64,000 bases of DNA from Lachnospiraceae bacterium (GTDB lineage: Bacteria; Bacillota; Clostridia; Lachnospirales; Lachnospiraceae). The translations under genes and the position numbers were made by a program. This document shows positions 36,082-45,838 of the stretch, piece after piece. Below the pieces are notes generated by a model that searched no databases, was not told the DNA's origin, and saw only the letters and a list, made by a program, of their open reading frames with translations. Every line of letters starts with the position of its first letter. Position 1 is the first letter of the stretch. The stretch lies in NCBI GenBank assembly GCA_015057505.1, contig SVEG01000014.1, positions 17,670-81,669 on the forward strand, in the 5' to 3' direction.

Positions 36082-36954
36082 CTAATCCTCAAACGTCCTC
36101 AGATACACATCCTCAAGGCTTGCTCTCGTACCCTCAAGAACTTCGCCCTCAGGCTTCTTCTCTCCAATCAGTCTCACGATAAACTTACCGTTACCACTCG
36201 CACTGCTTCCGATATTGCCGATGCGGTAGTCTGTCTTGTACTTCTCGAGGCCCTCCCTGTCTGTCTCTACCTCAAACACATACGGCACAACCTCAGACAC
36301 GAGCTTCGCAGGTGTTCCGTGCCCGATGAGCACTCCCTTCTTAAGAAGGAGTATCTCCTTCGAGATAAACTCAATATCCGGCACAACATGCGTCGCAAGA
36401 ATAACCGTCTTATCCATGCTGACTTCCGAGATTATATTACGTATTCTGATTCGCTCCTTCGGATCAAGTCCCGCAGTCGGCTCGTCCATGATAAGAATCT
36501 TCGGATTGCCGAGAAGTGCCTGTGCGATAAGGATTCTCTGTTTCATACCGCCCGAATACGCACCAAGCTTCTTATCCTCATGCCCCATAAGATTAACCAT
36601 CTTAATGAGCTTAGGTACCTGCTCGTCGGCTTCCCTCTTCTTCATTCCCTTAAGAGCCGCCATATAGTACATGAAACGAAGTCCGGAAAATGACGGATAC
36701 AGATTCTGCTGCTGAGGCATAAAACCTATCTGCTTAAGGTAATCCGGACCGAGTTTCTTGATATCCTCACCGTCGAAAGTAATCCTACCGGAGGTTGCCG
36801 CAAGGTTATCCGTTATTATATTCATCATCGTACTTTTGCCGGCGCCGTTAGGGCCTAAGAGACCGTAGACACCCTCAGTAAAAGTAAAGTTGAAGTTGTC
36901 AAGAGCACGGTTTGAACCGTATTCCTTGGTTAAGTTTTCTATTTTAAGTTCCAT
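36082..36954 (-). CDS. ABC transporter ATP-binding protein (exporter type)
   Basis: A 290-residue ABC ATPase: Walker A GPNGAGKST at about 34-42, Q-loop region GFMPQQQ, signature YSGGMKQR at about 138-145, Walker B ILIMDEP. It belongs to the group that drives ABC-2-type export (CcmA/NatA-like). The partner is the membrane protein encoded 15 bases upstream. It is the last gene of the sigma-factor/serpin gene group. AGGAGG before the ATG. The exported substrate is unknown. Confidence 0.9.
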   Translation of the reverse strand: MELKIENLTKEYGSNRALDNFNFTFTEGVYGLLGPNGAGKSTMMNIITDNLAATSGRITFDGEDIKKLGPDYLKQIGFMPQQQNLYPSFSGLRFMYYMAALKGMKKREADEQVPKLIKMVNLMGHEDKKLGAYSGGMKQRILIAQALLGNPKILIMDEPTAGLDPKERIRIRNIISEVSMDKTVILATHVVPDIEFISKEILLLKKGVLIGHGTPAKLVSEVVPYVFEVETDREGLEKYKTDYRIGNIGSSASGNGKFIVRLIGEKKPEGEVLEGTRASLEDVYLRTFED

Positions 36955-36969
36955 AACTTTTCCTCCTAT

Positions 36970-39114
36970 CTACACTCTTTTCTTCCGACACACACTATAA
37001 CTACACAAAACCATAATTATCAAATATACACCCACAAGTAACAATACCTTCCATGCCGGACACCCCAGTGCCATATTCCCCGCAAATAAGGACCACGGAT
37101 AATACAAAACCGTAAGGCTCTTTTCTGAAACAACCATTGCCGCAGGAACTACTAAAAGTGCAATCATTGCTATATATGTTCCGGATAATGTGCCAATTTT
37201 CTCTGATATATAATATATAACACCACATCCTGAAATAACCGCAACAAAGCGCACTGCCACAAGCATTATCATATATTCTTTCAATGTAACATCCGCCGCA
37301 AAATTAGAAAGATTCTCAAGACTGCACGCCGGATACGAAAGCATCTTATCCGTCAGAAAATTCTTCTCCCATATCTGATGCCATTTAAAGCAGTATGTAA
37401 CAGCAAAAACAAACATAGCTATAACAAATCCGACAATAACTCTGTATACCTGTAAACGCTGTTGTCCGTTTTTCGTAGTCGTAACAAGCTTATACATACC
37501 GTACTGTCTGTCTGCTGAAAAAACAAACGAAAGCGTAAGAATCATTGCAATTGTAAGGTATATCGTTTCCGTAAGGTTTTCCCTGTCGGTATATGCTGCA
37601 GTAAGCTCATTCCAGCCGCCTTCATACAGGATATAACCACCACTCTGCTTAAGATATTCCATTTTTTCAAGCACCATCTGAATACCTTTTTTCTCATAGC
37701 TGTCTTCAGCATTCGCAAGCATACCTCGTACATACTCTTCTTTTTCGTAAGTATATTCTCCTTCAAGTTCCGTCATATATGAAGCATAATAAGCCCTTGC
37801 ATCATCAATGAAGCCTCTTTTGACGGTACTGCTCTGCCATATCTGGAGTGCTGTGTACAATACAAGTACAATAAATACACCATACGTAAAAAGTATTTTC
37901 TGCACCTCATGAAGCAGCACTCCTACATGCTTTACAAGAGAATTTGTAAGCTTTATATGACAACGTATTATAAATTTTATAAAATCCGGAATCATTAAAT
38001 TCTTCTTAAGCTCTACAAACTTCCTGGCAATAAGTATCGTGCATACAATCGCAAGTATAACAAAAAACACAACCATACATACGCAAAGTTCTACCGGCTG
38101 TTTAAAGACACTGATATTGATATAGTCCCCCAAATAGTCCTCTGTACGCATAAGTCCGCACGGATTGATATATTTAAGTGCCTGCCACACAGACGATGCA
38201 GCTATAAAATAATACAATATGACGCTTACAAGCACCGTCCCAACAACCCCGACAAAACCTGTAAGTGTCGTTTTGCTGCTGCAAAATATTGCACTTACAA
38301 GCAATGCAACCGCCATATATGCCAGATATTTGCACACCATAAAAAGAAGCAGATATTCCTTCACAGAAAGTTTAAAAACCGTCCTCCTGTATTCTATAAC
38401 CGAAATCAGTTCCCTATCCAAATCACCAAGCCCATATACAAGTTCACTCCCAAGCAGGTTACCGCCGTTAAGCAACAGATTAAGCACAAATACAACTATC
38501 GTAAGCAGAAAAAGCTTATACCATACAAGTGCTGTTCTCCCTACCGGCGTAGTCCTGATTAACAGCATTGTGCCGCCTTCTCTGTCCCGCAACCAAAAAT
38601 GCACACATATGTATATAATTACAACGAGCGCTATCAAATCAGTTACCGCAGAGGATGTTGCACTCTCTACACCTAGCGACGGTGACGGTGATGATTTTAC
38701 TCCTTCCATCTCACGATAGCTTTCTATCATACTCTCTATATTCCTGTATGAAAAACTGTCCTTTTTTACAAAAATGGAGGCGCCAAGCATTTTTGATGCA
38801 TTATCCCTAAGTTCTTTAAGGTATGCATCATACCCCATTATCGTTTCATATTCCTCTAATACATACCTGTAAACCTTTGAATTTTCTGAAGCTTCCTGCT
38901 GCCCTGACAGCCATTCCGTCACGGCATACGTGCCATCCAAAGCATACTTTTCTTCAGCACTCTCCCACACATCACGATAACCTTCAATGCTATTATCACT
39001 TAAGTTTTTTTTATTCAGGTAATATATCTGCAGAAAATTTATCAATACAGCAAAAATAATAAAGCATATAATTCCTTTATTTAAAAACTGTCTGCTTGTT
39101 TCAGCCTTTAACAT
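36970..39114 (-). CDS. ABC-2-type permease-like membrane protein
   Basis: A 714-residue polytopic protein with two similar halves. Each half has a first membrane segment (about residues 13-31 and near 415), a long outer domain (45-155 and about 440-510), then about five membrane helices, giving about twelve in all. This fits two fused ABC-2-type permease halves. It lies directly before its ATPase. GGGGG sits 7 bases ahead of the ATG. Related to bacteriocin/antibiotic exporters; substrate unknown. Confidence 0.75.
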   Translation of the reverse strand: MLKAETSRQFLNKGIICFIIFAVLINFLQIYYLNKKNLSDNSIEGYRDVWESAEEKYALDGTYAVTEWLSGQQEASENSKVYRYVLEEYETIMGYDAYLKELRDNASKMLGASIFVKKDSFSYRNIESMIESYREMEGVKSSPSPSLGVESATSSAVTDLIALVVIIYICVHFWLRDREGGTMLLIRTTPVGRTALVWYKLFLLTIVVFVLNLLLNGGNLLGSELVYGLGDLDRELISVIEYRRTVFKLSVKEYLLLFMVCKYLAYMAVALLVSAIFCSSKTTLTGFVGVVGTVLVSVILYYFIAASSVWQALKYINPCGLMRTEDYLGDYINISVFKQPVELCVCMVVFFVILAIVCTILIARKFVELKKNLMIPDFIKFIIRCHIKLTNSLVKHVGVLLHEVQKILFTYGVFIVLVLYTALQIWQSSTVKRGFIDDARAYYASYMTELEGEYTYEKEEYVRGMLANAEDSYEKKGIQMVLEKMEYLKQSGGYILYEGGWNELTAAYTDRENLTETIYLTIAMILTLSFVFSADRQYGMYKLVTTTKNGQQRLQVYRVIVGFVIAMFVFAVTYCFKWHQIWEKNFLTDKMLSYPACSLENLSNFAADVTLKEYMIMLVAVRFVAVISGCGVIYYISEKIGTLSGTYIAMIALLVVPAAMVVSEKSLTVLYYPWSLFAGNMALGCPAWKVLLLVGVYLIIMVLCSYSVCRKKRV

Positions 39115-39140
39115 ATATATACCCCCATCCGATAATCCGC

Positions 39141-40769
39141 TTACTTCTGTACTTCATCAAGCTGCCTGTTAATTTCATTTATGAGCTCATCTATACCCTC
39201 TGTCTTCATCTTAGAGCGCATTTCTTCGAGAAGTTCCATGTAGTTGTCTTTGTATAACCAGTTGGCGTAGTCCTTGTTCGTGTATATCAAATCAATTTTA
39301 AATTTAAGTGTATTATACGCTGATAAATCTATATTGTTTTTCGATGCAATGCCGAGCTTTATATTATACGAATTAAAGGTACTTATCTTATTTGATGTTT
39401 CTAAACCACTCGGAGCAGTAATCATATAATTTCCATATGCGAAAGTCTCATTGAACACTCTTCCTTTATTATAATCATAATCAAGATATACAACCCTACC
39501 GTCCTCAATAGTATAATGTACACCTTCAAGTCCGTATGCCAATAAATTAGAAAGTTCCGGCTCACTTGCTATAAGCGCAAGTAATTGTAACGCTTCTTCC
39601 TTATACTCCGACCATGATGCAATTCCGACAACGGCGTTATGCAAATACTCAAACCAACCGGTAGTACTCGCACATTCATATACTTCAAGTTCCTTATATT
39701 CAGAACTTTCGCTATTCTCTTTTACCTTTATTGAATGACCACTATATTCACTCTGTCTCATGCCACCAATCATTACTACAAATTTACCAAGAGTTTTGGC
39801 CACACTCTGCGATATTCCTTTGGCTATTCCATATTCTCTCATTTTAGTAATATACGACAAATATTCTTCATCCTCCAATGCAAAATAAGCCTCCCATTTG
39901 CCGTTATTCTCCCTTCCAAGAATACAAGTATAAAAAGAATATCCCTCTTCAAATCCGTACAAACTGTCTAAATCCGCAATTAAAGGAATTACTCCATCCT
40001 CTATTTCTCCAAGGCTGTCAATAAATGAAAACACATCCTCAATAGTCTTTATATTCTCTACATCTCTTTCATCCTTAATATACTTGGAATTAATTAAAAT
40101 CTTCGGTTCACTTAATGTGTTCTCGTGATTTAATACCCCATAATATTCTCCGTTCCTACAAACCCTTGTCCATATTTTTTCCGGATATGAACTCCAGAGT
40201 TTCTTACCATACTCTGTCCCGAGCCAATTATCAAGCGGCTCCAAAAGCCCATCAGCTATCGCTGTATCATATGTATTACCGACATCAATAGTTCCCACTC
40301 CTGTATCAAATATATCCACTTGTTCACCCGAAATCTGCAATGCCCTTATTTCTTTCTGATAGTCTTCTGCTTTCGAAGTTCTATATCCCCTAAATTCAAC
40401 AGTAAAATCACATCCATACTTATTAACCAACAGCTCATTAAACTTCTCATATATACGAGGATCAACATCTTTTACAACTGACCAATCAACTATAAATACA
40501 AGATTTTTCGATACACCAAGCTTTTCTGACATACCATCCCCCAAAGTCCAGTGTTCCATAAAACTTCCTGTAACCGGTATATCCTCTGACGTTGTTGTTT
40601 CCTGTGTATTCGCACTATTTTCTTCGGTTGTAGAAGTCTTCGCATTTGAACTGTTTTCAGCAGCCGAACTTGTTGGTACAACATCAAAACCATATTTATT
40701 TTCTTCAGGTTTACAACTACATAAAAAAACAAAAAAAGCAACCACAAACGCCATGCATAACCTTTTCAT
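39141..40769 (-). CDS. Solute-binding-type lipoprotein (DUF3502/LipO-like), paralog 1
   Basis: A 542-residue lipoprotein. Signal peptide ending FLCSC with the lipidated Cys at residue 19, a Ser/Thr/Glu-rich linker (about 30-65), then an extracellular solute-binding fold of the LipO/DUF3502 type (WSSYPEKIW, GEYYGV). The C-terminus INRQLDE is typical of that group. It is a paralog of the gene at 41965, with which it shares an almost identical 3' end. No sugar-ABC importer permease is near. Start at the fourth-codon ATG, 9 bases after GGAGG. Confidence 0.8.
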   Translation of the reverse strand: MKRLCMAFVVAFFVFLCSCKPEENKYGFDVVPTSSAAENSSNAKTSTTEENSANTQETTTSEDIPVTGSFMEHWTLGDGMSEKLGVSKNLVFIVDWSVVKDVDPRIYEKFNELLVNKYGCDFTVEFRGYRTSKAEDYQKEIRALQISGEQVDIFDTGVGTIDVGNTYDTAIADGLLEPLDNWLGTEYGKKLWSSYPEKIWTRVCRNGEYYGVLNHENTLSEPKILINSKYIKDERDVENIKTIEDVFSFIDSLGEIEDGVIPLIADLDSLYGFEEGYSFYTCILGRENNGKWEAYFALEDEEYLSYITKMREYGIAKGISQSVAKTLGKFVVMIGGMRQSEYSGHSIKVKENSESSEYKELEVYECASTTGWFEYLHNAVVGIASWSEYKEEALQLLALIASEPELSNLLAYGLEGVHYTIEDGRVVYLDYDYNKGRVFNETFAYGNYMITAPSGLETSNKISTFNSYNIKLGIASKNNIDLSAYNTLKFKIDLIYTNKDYANWLYKDNYMELLEEMRSKMKTEGIDELINEINRQLDEVQK

Positions 40770-40801
40770 CTCATACATCCTCCATTACGACTTATCAATC
40801 A

Positions 40802-41944
40802 TTAATTAAAAGACTTGTAATCTTCATAATTCCCTGCAATAAAGTCTTCAACACTTATAATGCGATAAATACCTTTATAATCACTTATAACTGTAAATAT
40901 TGCATCAAGCGTTTCATTATACAAAATTATGCTTCCCGGACTTTTAATCTCTCTCTCATATTTCTCACCGGACTCAACTGAAACAAACAACGTTTTTTCA
41001 TCTTCTTCATAAACAACATATTTACCCATAACCGGATAAAACGATAGCCTGTTCTGCATTTCAACCTTACCAATAATTTTTTCTTCACCGTATTTATTAA
41101 CTGCTAGAATTTCCCCTGTAAATGAATCCCATAAAATTAAATGTTCTCCGCATACGCCATGAAGTAAATACCTCTCTTCATCATTATAGCAATTAGTTTT
41201 TTCAAGTGTATCTAAGTCAACCTTATGTAAAAGTATATGCTTATATTTTTCCGCCTCATCATATAACTCAATTGAAGCACTTCCTATTGCAGCATCAAGC
41301 TTATCATAATATTCTGGCATAATAACTTCACATGTATAATAGAGATACCCATTATACAACTCTATTTTTTTAATTTTGTAATCCTCATAAGGTTCTTCTT
41401 CCGTAAGCCTTCTATACTCGCCGGTCTCCAAATTAATTTCAACAAAAAAAGCATTACTTCTTTCCATGCCATAATCATCTAAAGGCTCATTAACACTACA
41501 ATAAAGTTTGCCGTCAACCACGATGCTCTCTCTTTTTGTATGTCTATACGGAATAGTCAAAAACTTACTTTCACCATTTCCCGCAAGTTCTCTAACCCAT
41601 ATTTCTGAATTCAATGCCGATGTCTTAAAACAATATAATTTTTCATCATATATTAAGGAGAAATTCGTATAAGCCCTCGCTTCGCATTCTTCGTTACCTT
41701 CTTCATGATTACAATTAGGTATCCGACACATTAAATAAGTCTGCGAGCTCACAGGGTCAACAAACTGTATCCGATAGTCATCAACAACAACACCTTCCGG
41801 TGCAAAAAAGAATCCTCCTGCAGCACCATATGACTTTCCTTTCACACCGGAATCGTCTTCTCCAAACAATAAAATAGCAATTATAGTCAACACAACTGCC
41901 ATTATACTTATTACAATAAAAATCAATTTAGTCTTCTTTTTCAT
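40802..41944 (-). CDS. Membrane-anchored extracytoplasmic protein of unknown function
   Basis: A 380-residue protein with an N-terminal membrane anchor (residues 5-27, no lipobox) and a long outer domain. The outer domain starts with a Cys/His motif CRIPNCNHEEGNEECEA (about 74-90) and then has repeated beta-strand pairs with DEKLYCFKTS, DGKLYCSVNE and YNGYLYYTCE, suggesting a beta-propeller. It lies between the two paralogous lipoprotein genes with 20-35-base gaps, so it belongs to the same operon. GAGG precedes the ATG. Function unknown. Confidence 0.65.
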   Translation of the reverse strand: MKKKTKLIFIVISIMAVVLTIIAILLFGEDDSGVKGKSYGAAGGFFFAPEGVVVDDYRIQFVDPVSSQTYLMCRIPNCNHEEGNEECEARAYTNFSLIYDEKLYCFKTSALNSEIWVRELAGNGESKFLTIPYRHTKRESIVVDGKLYCSVNEPLDDYGMERSNAFFVEINLETGEYRRLTEEEPYEDYKIKKIELYNGYLYYTCEVIMPEYYDKLDAAIGSASIELYDEAEKYKHILLHKVDLDTLEKTNCYNDEERYLLHGVCGEHLILWDSFTGEILAVNKYGEEKIIGKVEMQNRLSFYPVMGKYVVYEEDEKTLFVSVESGEKYEREIKSPGSIILYNETLDAIFTVISDYKGIYRIISVEDFIAGNYEDYKSFN

Positions 41945-41964
41945 AATATACCTCTATATATGTA

Positions 41965-43578
41965 TTACTTCTGTGCTTCATCAAGCTGCCTGTTAATTTC
42001 ATTTATGAGCTCATCTATACCCTCTGTCTTCATCTTAGAGCGCATTCCCTCAAGAAGTTCCATGTAGTTGTCTTTGTATAACCAGTTGGCGTAATCCTTG
42101 TTCGTATATATTGAATTTATTTTATATTTAAGCGCATTATACTCTGATAAATCTACATTGTACCGAGAAGCAATTCCTAATTTAAGTTTATACGAATCAT
42201 ATGTACTTATCTTGTCAAGCGGTTCCAAACCACTGGGATTGGTTATCATATAATTGCCTAACGAAAGTGACTCATTAGGTAATCTTCCGTTACTTCTGTC
42301 GAACTCCTTATAAACTATTCTGTCTTCATTAAGCGTATAATGATGATTTTCAACTCCATATGCCAGCAAATTGGAAAGCTCCGGTTCGCTTGCTATAAGC
42401 GAGAGTAACTGTAACGCTTCCTCTTTATAGTGTGACCATGAGGCAATACCTATAACCATATTGCTCATGTATTCATACCAACCGTCAGCACTTGCACATT
42501 CATATACTTCCAACTCGTAATATTCTGAGCTTTGAGCATTTTCCTTTACTCTGATTGAATTACCGCTGTAATCACTCATTGGCATACTGTCAATCATTAC
42601 AACGAACTTACCGAGTGTTTTTGCAGCACTCTGTGACATGCCTTTAGCAGTCCCGTATTCCCTTAGTTTTTTAATATGCGACAGATATTTTTCATCTTCA
42701 AGTGCAAAATAAGCTTCCCATTTGCCATTGTTCTCCCGTCCGAGAATACATGAATAAAATGTATATCCACTTTCAAATTCATATAGACTATCCAAGTCTG
42801 CAACTAAAGGAATTATTCCCTCCTCTATTTCTCCAAGACTATCGATAAATGCATACACATCTTCTATAGTCTTTATATTTTCAACAACACTTTCATCCTT
42901 TATATATTTAGAATTTATAAGAATCAGGGGATGACCGTTTCCATTTTCCATATTCAACACTCCATAATACTCTCCGTCCCTACAAACTCTCATCCATATC
43001 TTTTCAGGGTATGAACTCCAAAGCTTTTTGCCGTACTCTGTACCTAACATAGAGCCTAGAGGCTCCAATAACCCGTCATTTATTGCCTTATCATATGTGT
43101 TGGCAACATTAGCAGTTCCGCCACCTGTAATTAGTACATCTACCTGCTCATTTGAGGTCTGTAATGCTCTTATCTCGTTCTGATAATTTACTGCATCTGA
43201 CGTATTATATCCTCTAAACTCTACCGTAAAATCACAACCATACTTATTAACCAACAATTCATTAAATCTCTCATATATTCTTGGGTCAACGCCTAATATG
43301 GCAGAAGCATCCGCTATAAAAACAAGTGTTTTATCAACTTCAAGTTCGTCGGACATCCCTGCACCCTGGGTTATATATTCCATAAACTCTCTCTGACTAT
43401 TAATATCACCTGTTGTTACATCTACATTCCCGTCAGTTGTAGTTTTTTCACTTATACTGCTCTCCTTCGTTGTATCTGCCACAGGCACAACATCAAAACC
43501 ATACTTATTAGTTTTTTGCTTACAACCGCATAAAAGCAGCAAAAGTGCAATTAAAAATGCAACATACCGCCTTTTCAT
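41965..43578 (-). CDS. Solute-binding-type lipoprotein (DUF3502/LipO-like), paralog 2
   Basis: A 537-residue lipoprotein with lipobox LLCGC (Cys19), then KYGFDVVP and the same solute-binding fold as paralog 1, with WSSYPEKIWMRVCRDGEYYGV and ADLDSLYEFE. The mature proteins are alike along their length. The ATG at 43578 lies 10 bases after AAAGGAGG; a second ATG six bases after that site opens a two-codon frame (ATG GGA TGA) that overlaps it. The region upstream forms alternative hairpins (43584-43656). Substrate unknown. Confidence 0.8.
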   Translation of the reverse strand: MKRRYVAFLIALLLLLCGCKQKTNKYGFDVVPVADTTKESSISEKTTTDGNVDVTTGDINSQREFMEYITQGAGMSDELEVDKTLVFIADASAILGVDPRIYERFNELLVNKYGCDFTVEFRGYNTSDAVNYQNEIRALQTSNEQVDVLITGGGTANVANTYDKAINDGLLEPLGSMLGTEYGKKLWSSYPEKIWMRVCRDGEYYGVLNMENGNGHPLILINSKYIKDESVVENIKTIEDVYAFIDSLGEIEEGIIPLVADLDSLYEFESGYTFYSCILGRENNGKWEAYFALEDEKYLSHIKKLREYGTAKGMSQSAAKTLGKFVVMIDSMPMSDYSGNSIRVKENAQSSEYYELEVYECASADGWYEYMSNMVIGIASWSHYKEEALQLLSLIASEPELSNLLAYGVENHHYTLNEDRIVYKEFDRSNGRLPNESLSLGNYMITNPSGLEPLDKISTYDSYKLKLGIASRYNVDLSEYNALKYKINSIYTNKDYANWLYKDNYMELLEGMRSKMKTEGIDELINEINRQLDEAQK

Positions 43579-43656
43579 CCCATATACCCTCCTTTACAAT
43601 TTATGAAAGGAGGGTATACCGTAACTCGCATCAGACTTTCGGTATACCCTCCCTTC
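43575..43656 (-). promoter_or_regulatory. Three-segment RNA element that can sequester the paralog-2 ribosome site
   Basis: Three segments of the minus-strand transcript are mutually complementary. Segment 1 GAAGGGAGGGTATACCG (43656-43640) pairs with segment 2 CGGTATACCCTCCTTTC (43621-43605) over 17 bp with one G-U and an 18-base loop. Segment 2 also pairs with segment 3 AAAGGAGGGTATA (43595-43583), which holds the ribosome site, over 13 bp with a 10-base loop. Pairing 1:2 leaves the site free; pairing 2:3 hides it. No T-run, so it is not a terminator. ATG GGA TGA (43583-43575) is a two-codon frame at the start. Confidence 0.7.
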
Positions 43657-43684
43657 ATATACAAATATAGATTATATTAAGTTT

Positions 43685-45838
43685 TTACTGCAAAGATATA
43701 TTACTTACAGATATTGATTTACGTTTGGCATATCCTTCTGCATATGAATCCGCAGGAGTTATTATTGTAAGCTTGTTATCTTCCCAAAATGCAGTCGGCC
43801 CTATGTATTCCATCGTAGCAGGAATAATTGCCTCCTTAAGATTAAAACAGTTTTTAAATGTATCCGACTCAAGTCTTGTTACTGAAGCTGGAATTTCTAT
43901 ACTTACAAGACCTGCGCAATCTTCAAATGCGCCCCAGCCTATATATGTAACCGAACCCGGCAGCTTTACGTCTTCAATACTGTAACAATCTGCAAAAGCA
44001 TATTTATCAATGGTTGTTACGGATTCAGGTATTACAACTTTTCTCAAATTATCACAACACCGGAAAGTACTGTACTCTATCTTTGTCAAGCCATCAGGAA
44101 TAGTTATTTCCGTAAGGCTGTAACAGCATGCAAAAGCAAATCCTTCAATACGTGTAACCGATTTTGGAATAACTATTTTTTCAAGACTACTACAAGAGCC
44201 AAATGCTGCTACACCTATACTTGTTACCGTATCCGGAATTATTACCTCTGTAAGCTCTTCACAAAATTGAAAAGCAAAATCGCCAATAGCGGTAACCAAA
44301 AGTCCTTCCCCATATGTTCCTTTTCCAAGCTTCTGCGGAATTTCTATCTTCTCTATAGTCTTGTCAGTCACATCAGTAATGGTTGCTTCACCTTTTTCGT
44401 TTATTGTATATTTAAATATTCCGTCGCATTGTTCTTCCGAAGTATAAAAAACACTGTTATCAACCGGCTCTTCAGCCTCACTCTCAATATCCATCACTGT
44501 CCCTATGAAAATAGGCAGATTGGTATTGTTGTCCATAATCGCATATACAAACGGTCTGTTTAATATAACCTCCTTCGGTTTCTCCAATATGCCTCCTTCT
44601 GCATAAACTATAACAGCTGTTGCAGCACCGGCTTTCGTTCCAAGTTCATCCACACTAACATATGTCTTGTGAAATACATTCTCAATATAAAGGTACCCTT
44701 TTTCTGAATATCCGATTCCGGTAAAGTCGGCCACACCGCATTCAAATGCATCGCCCATACCCATTGCAATAAGAATATCCTTCATGTCTGCAGAATAATC
44801 ATGTTCAAACTTAGGAATAGCTGTGTCAACAATTACATCCTGTCTACTTTCAATCAAATCATGCCATTTATCACCGGTAAGTGTTTTAACGAAGTCATTT
44901 ATATTAACATCAGCATTCGGCAACAGTGCAACAAAACTGTATTGCTCATTCTTGTAAGGCTTAATTACACCCACAGCATCATCAGATTCAAGATATATGC
45001 CTTCCGTAGAGTACATAAAATCTACAGTTTTAAATTTACCGCCGGCATTCTGAAATACTCTCTTTCTTACATCCTGCAAATCATACGGAATCTTCCACTC
45101 AGCATCAAAAAGAACTGTATTTATCAGGCACATCATAGCATCTTCATCAAGCCTGTCAATAATTCCCTCTATCATACCATCCGTTTTTACCTTAACCCAT
45201 GAATTGATATCTGCAACGGTCTTCTCATCAAACTCTGCCGCAAATGCATCCGCCTTGTAAAAATCTGCATTTGTCTGCAAAAACTCATCATTAACCTTCA
45301 GACTTCCGTCATTTCTAAACCATATTGAATTGGCAATATTAAATTTCCCCGCGTCTGTGCCCGACAATGATTTGGCATAAGAAAGCATATAGGCATTAAG
45401 CCTCTCCATATCCATCCCAAATACTTCTTCCATCTGCGCGCGTGTCTCTCCGCCTGCACCGTTTGCTGTCATAGCAAGTGCAGTATATACCGACAACGGT
45501 GAAACCAGTACATTTTCCGAAGAATCTACAGTATTACCAAACAGTTCCAAAGCAAAATCCGCATAGGCTTTTGTAAAGTCTGCATCAGCCTCTCTGCCGT
45601 CCTTTTTGACTGTCTTTTTTGAATCAAAATCATCCATAAGATCAGCGGCATACAATACGTATTTATCTTTACCTGACAGCATCGGTTCCACGATAATCAC
45701 AAATGCAAGTACAAAGCACATTATTCCTGCAACGGATGCCATCATTATTCTGCGACGGTTCCTCTTATGCTTCGCTTCTTTCTTATATATCTCCTGCTTG
45801 TTATAAATGCTACTCAAATATTCTTCACTACTCTTCAT
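43685..45838 (-). CDS. Membrane-anchored serpin fused to BspA-type leucine-rich repeats
   Basis: A 717-residue single-pass protein: about 31 basic cytoplasmic residues, a membrane helix (about 32-51), a serpin (about 85-450) and BspA/LRR_5-type repeats (about 515-690). The serpin signatures are NVLVSPLSVYTAL, an Asn-x-IW strand (NSIWFRND), the hinge ELGTKAGAATA before the reactive loop, and NRPFVYAI with PIFIGTVMD after it. The hinge is Ala/Gly/Thr-rich as in inhibitory serpins. The start lies 11 bases inside the upstream ECF sigma gene (AAAGGAGG upstream). I infer an anti-sigma role from position; no known anti-sigma domain is seen. Confidence 0.88.
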   Translation of the reverse strand: MKSSEEYLSSIYNKQEIYKKEAKHKRNRRRIMMASVAGIMCFVLAFVIIVEPMLSGKDKYVLYAADLMDDFDSKKTVKKDGREADADFTKAYADFALELFGNTVDSSENVLVSPLSVYTALAMTANGAGGETRAQMEEVFGMDMERLNAYMLSYAKSLSGTDAGKFNIANSIWFRNDGSLKVNDEFLQTNADFYKADAFAAEFDEKTVADINSWVKVKTDGMIEGIIDRLDEDAMMCLINTVLFDAEWKIPYDLQDVRKRVFQNAGGKFKTVDFMYSTEGIYLESDDAVGVIKPYKNEQYSFVALLPNADVNINDFVKTLTGDKWHDLIESRQDVIVDTAIPKFEHDYSADMKDILIAMGMGDAFECGVADFTGIGYSEKGYLYIENVFHKTYVSVDELGTKAGAATAVIVYAEGGILEKPKEVILNRPFVYAIMDNNTNLPIFIGTVMDIESEAEEPVDNSVFYTSEEQCDGIFKYTINEKGEATITDVTDKTIEKIEIPQKLGKGTYGEGLLVTAIGDFAFQFCEELTEVIIPDTVTSIGVAAFGSCSSLEKIVIPKSVTRIEGFAFACCYSLTEITIPDGLTKIEYSTFRCCDNLRKVVIPESVTTIDKYAFADCYSIEDVKLPGSVTYIGWGAFEDCAGLVSIEIPASVTRLESDTFKNCFNLKEAIIPATMEYIGPTAFWEDNKLTIITPADSYAEGYAKRKSISVSNISLQ

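Noticed and set aside
43605..43656. Intrinsic terminator between the serpin and lipoprotein genes
   Set aside because: The 17-bp stem has no T-run on either strand, and the arms complement the next ribosome site, which favours translational control.
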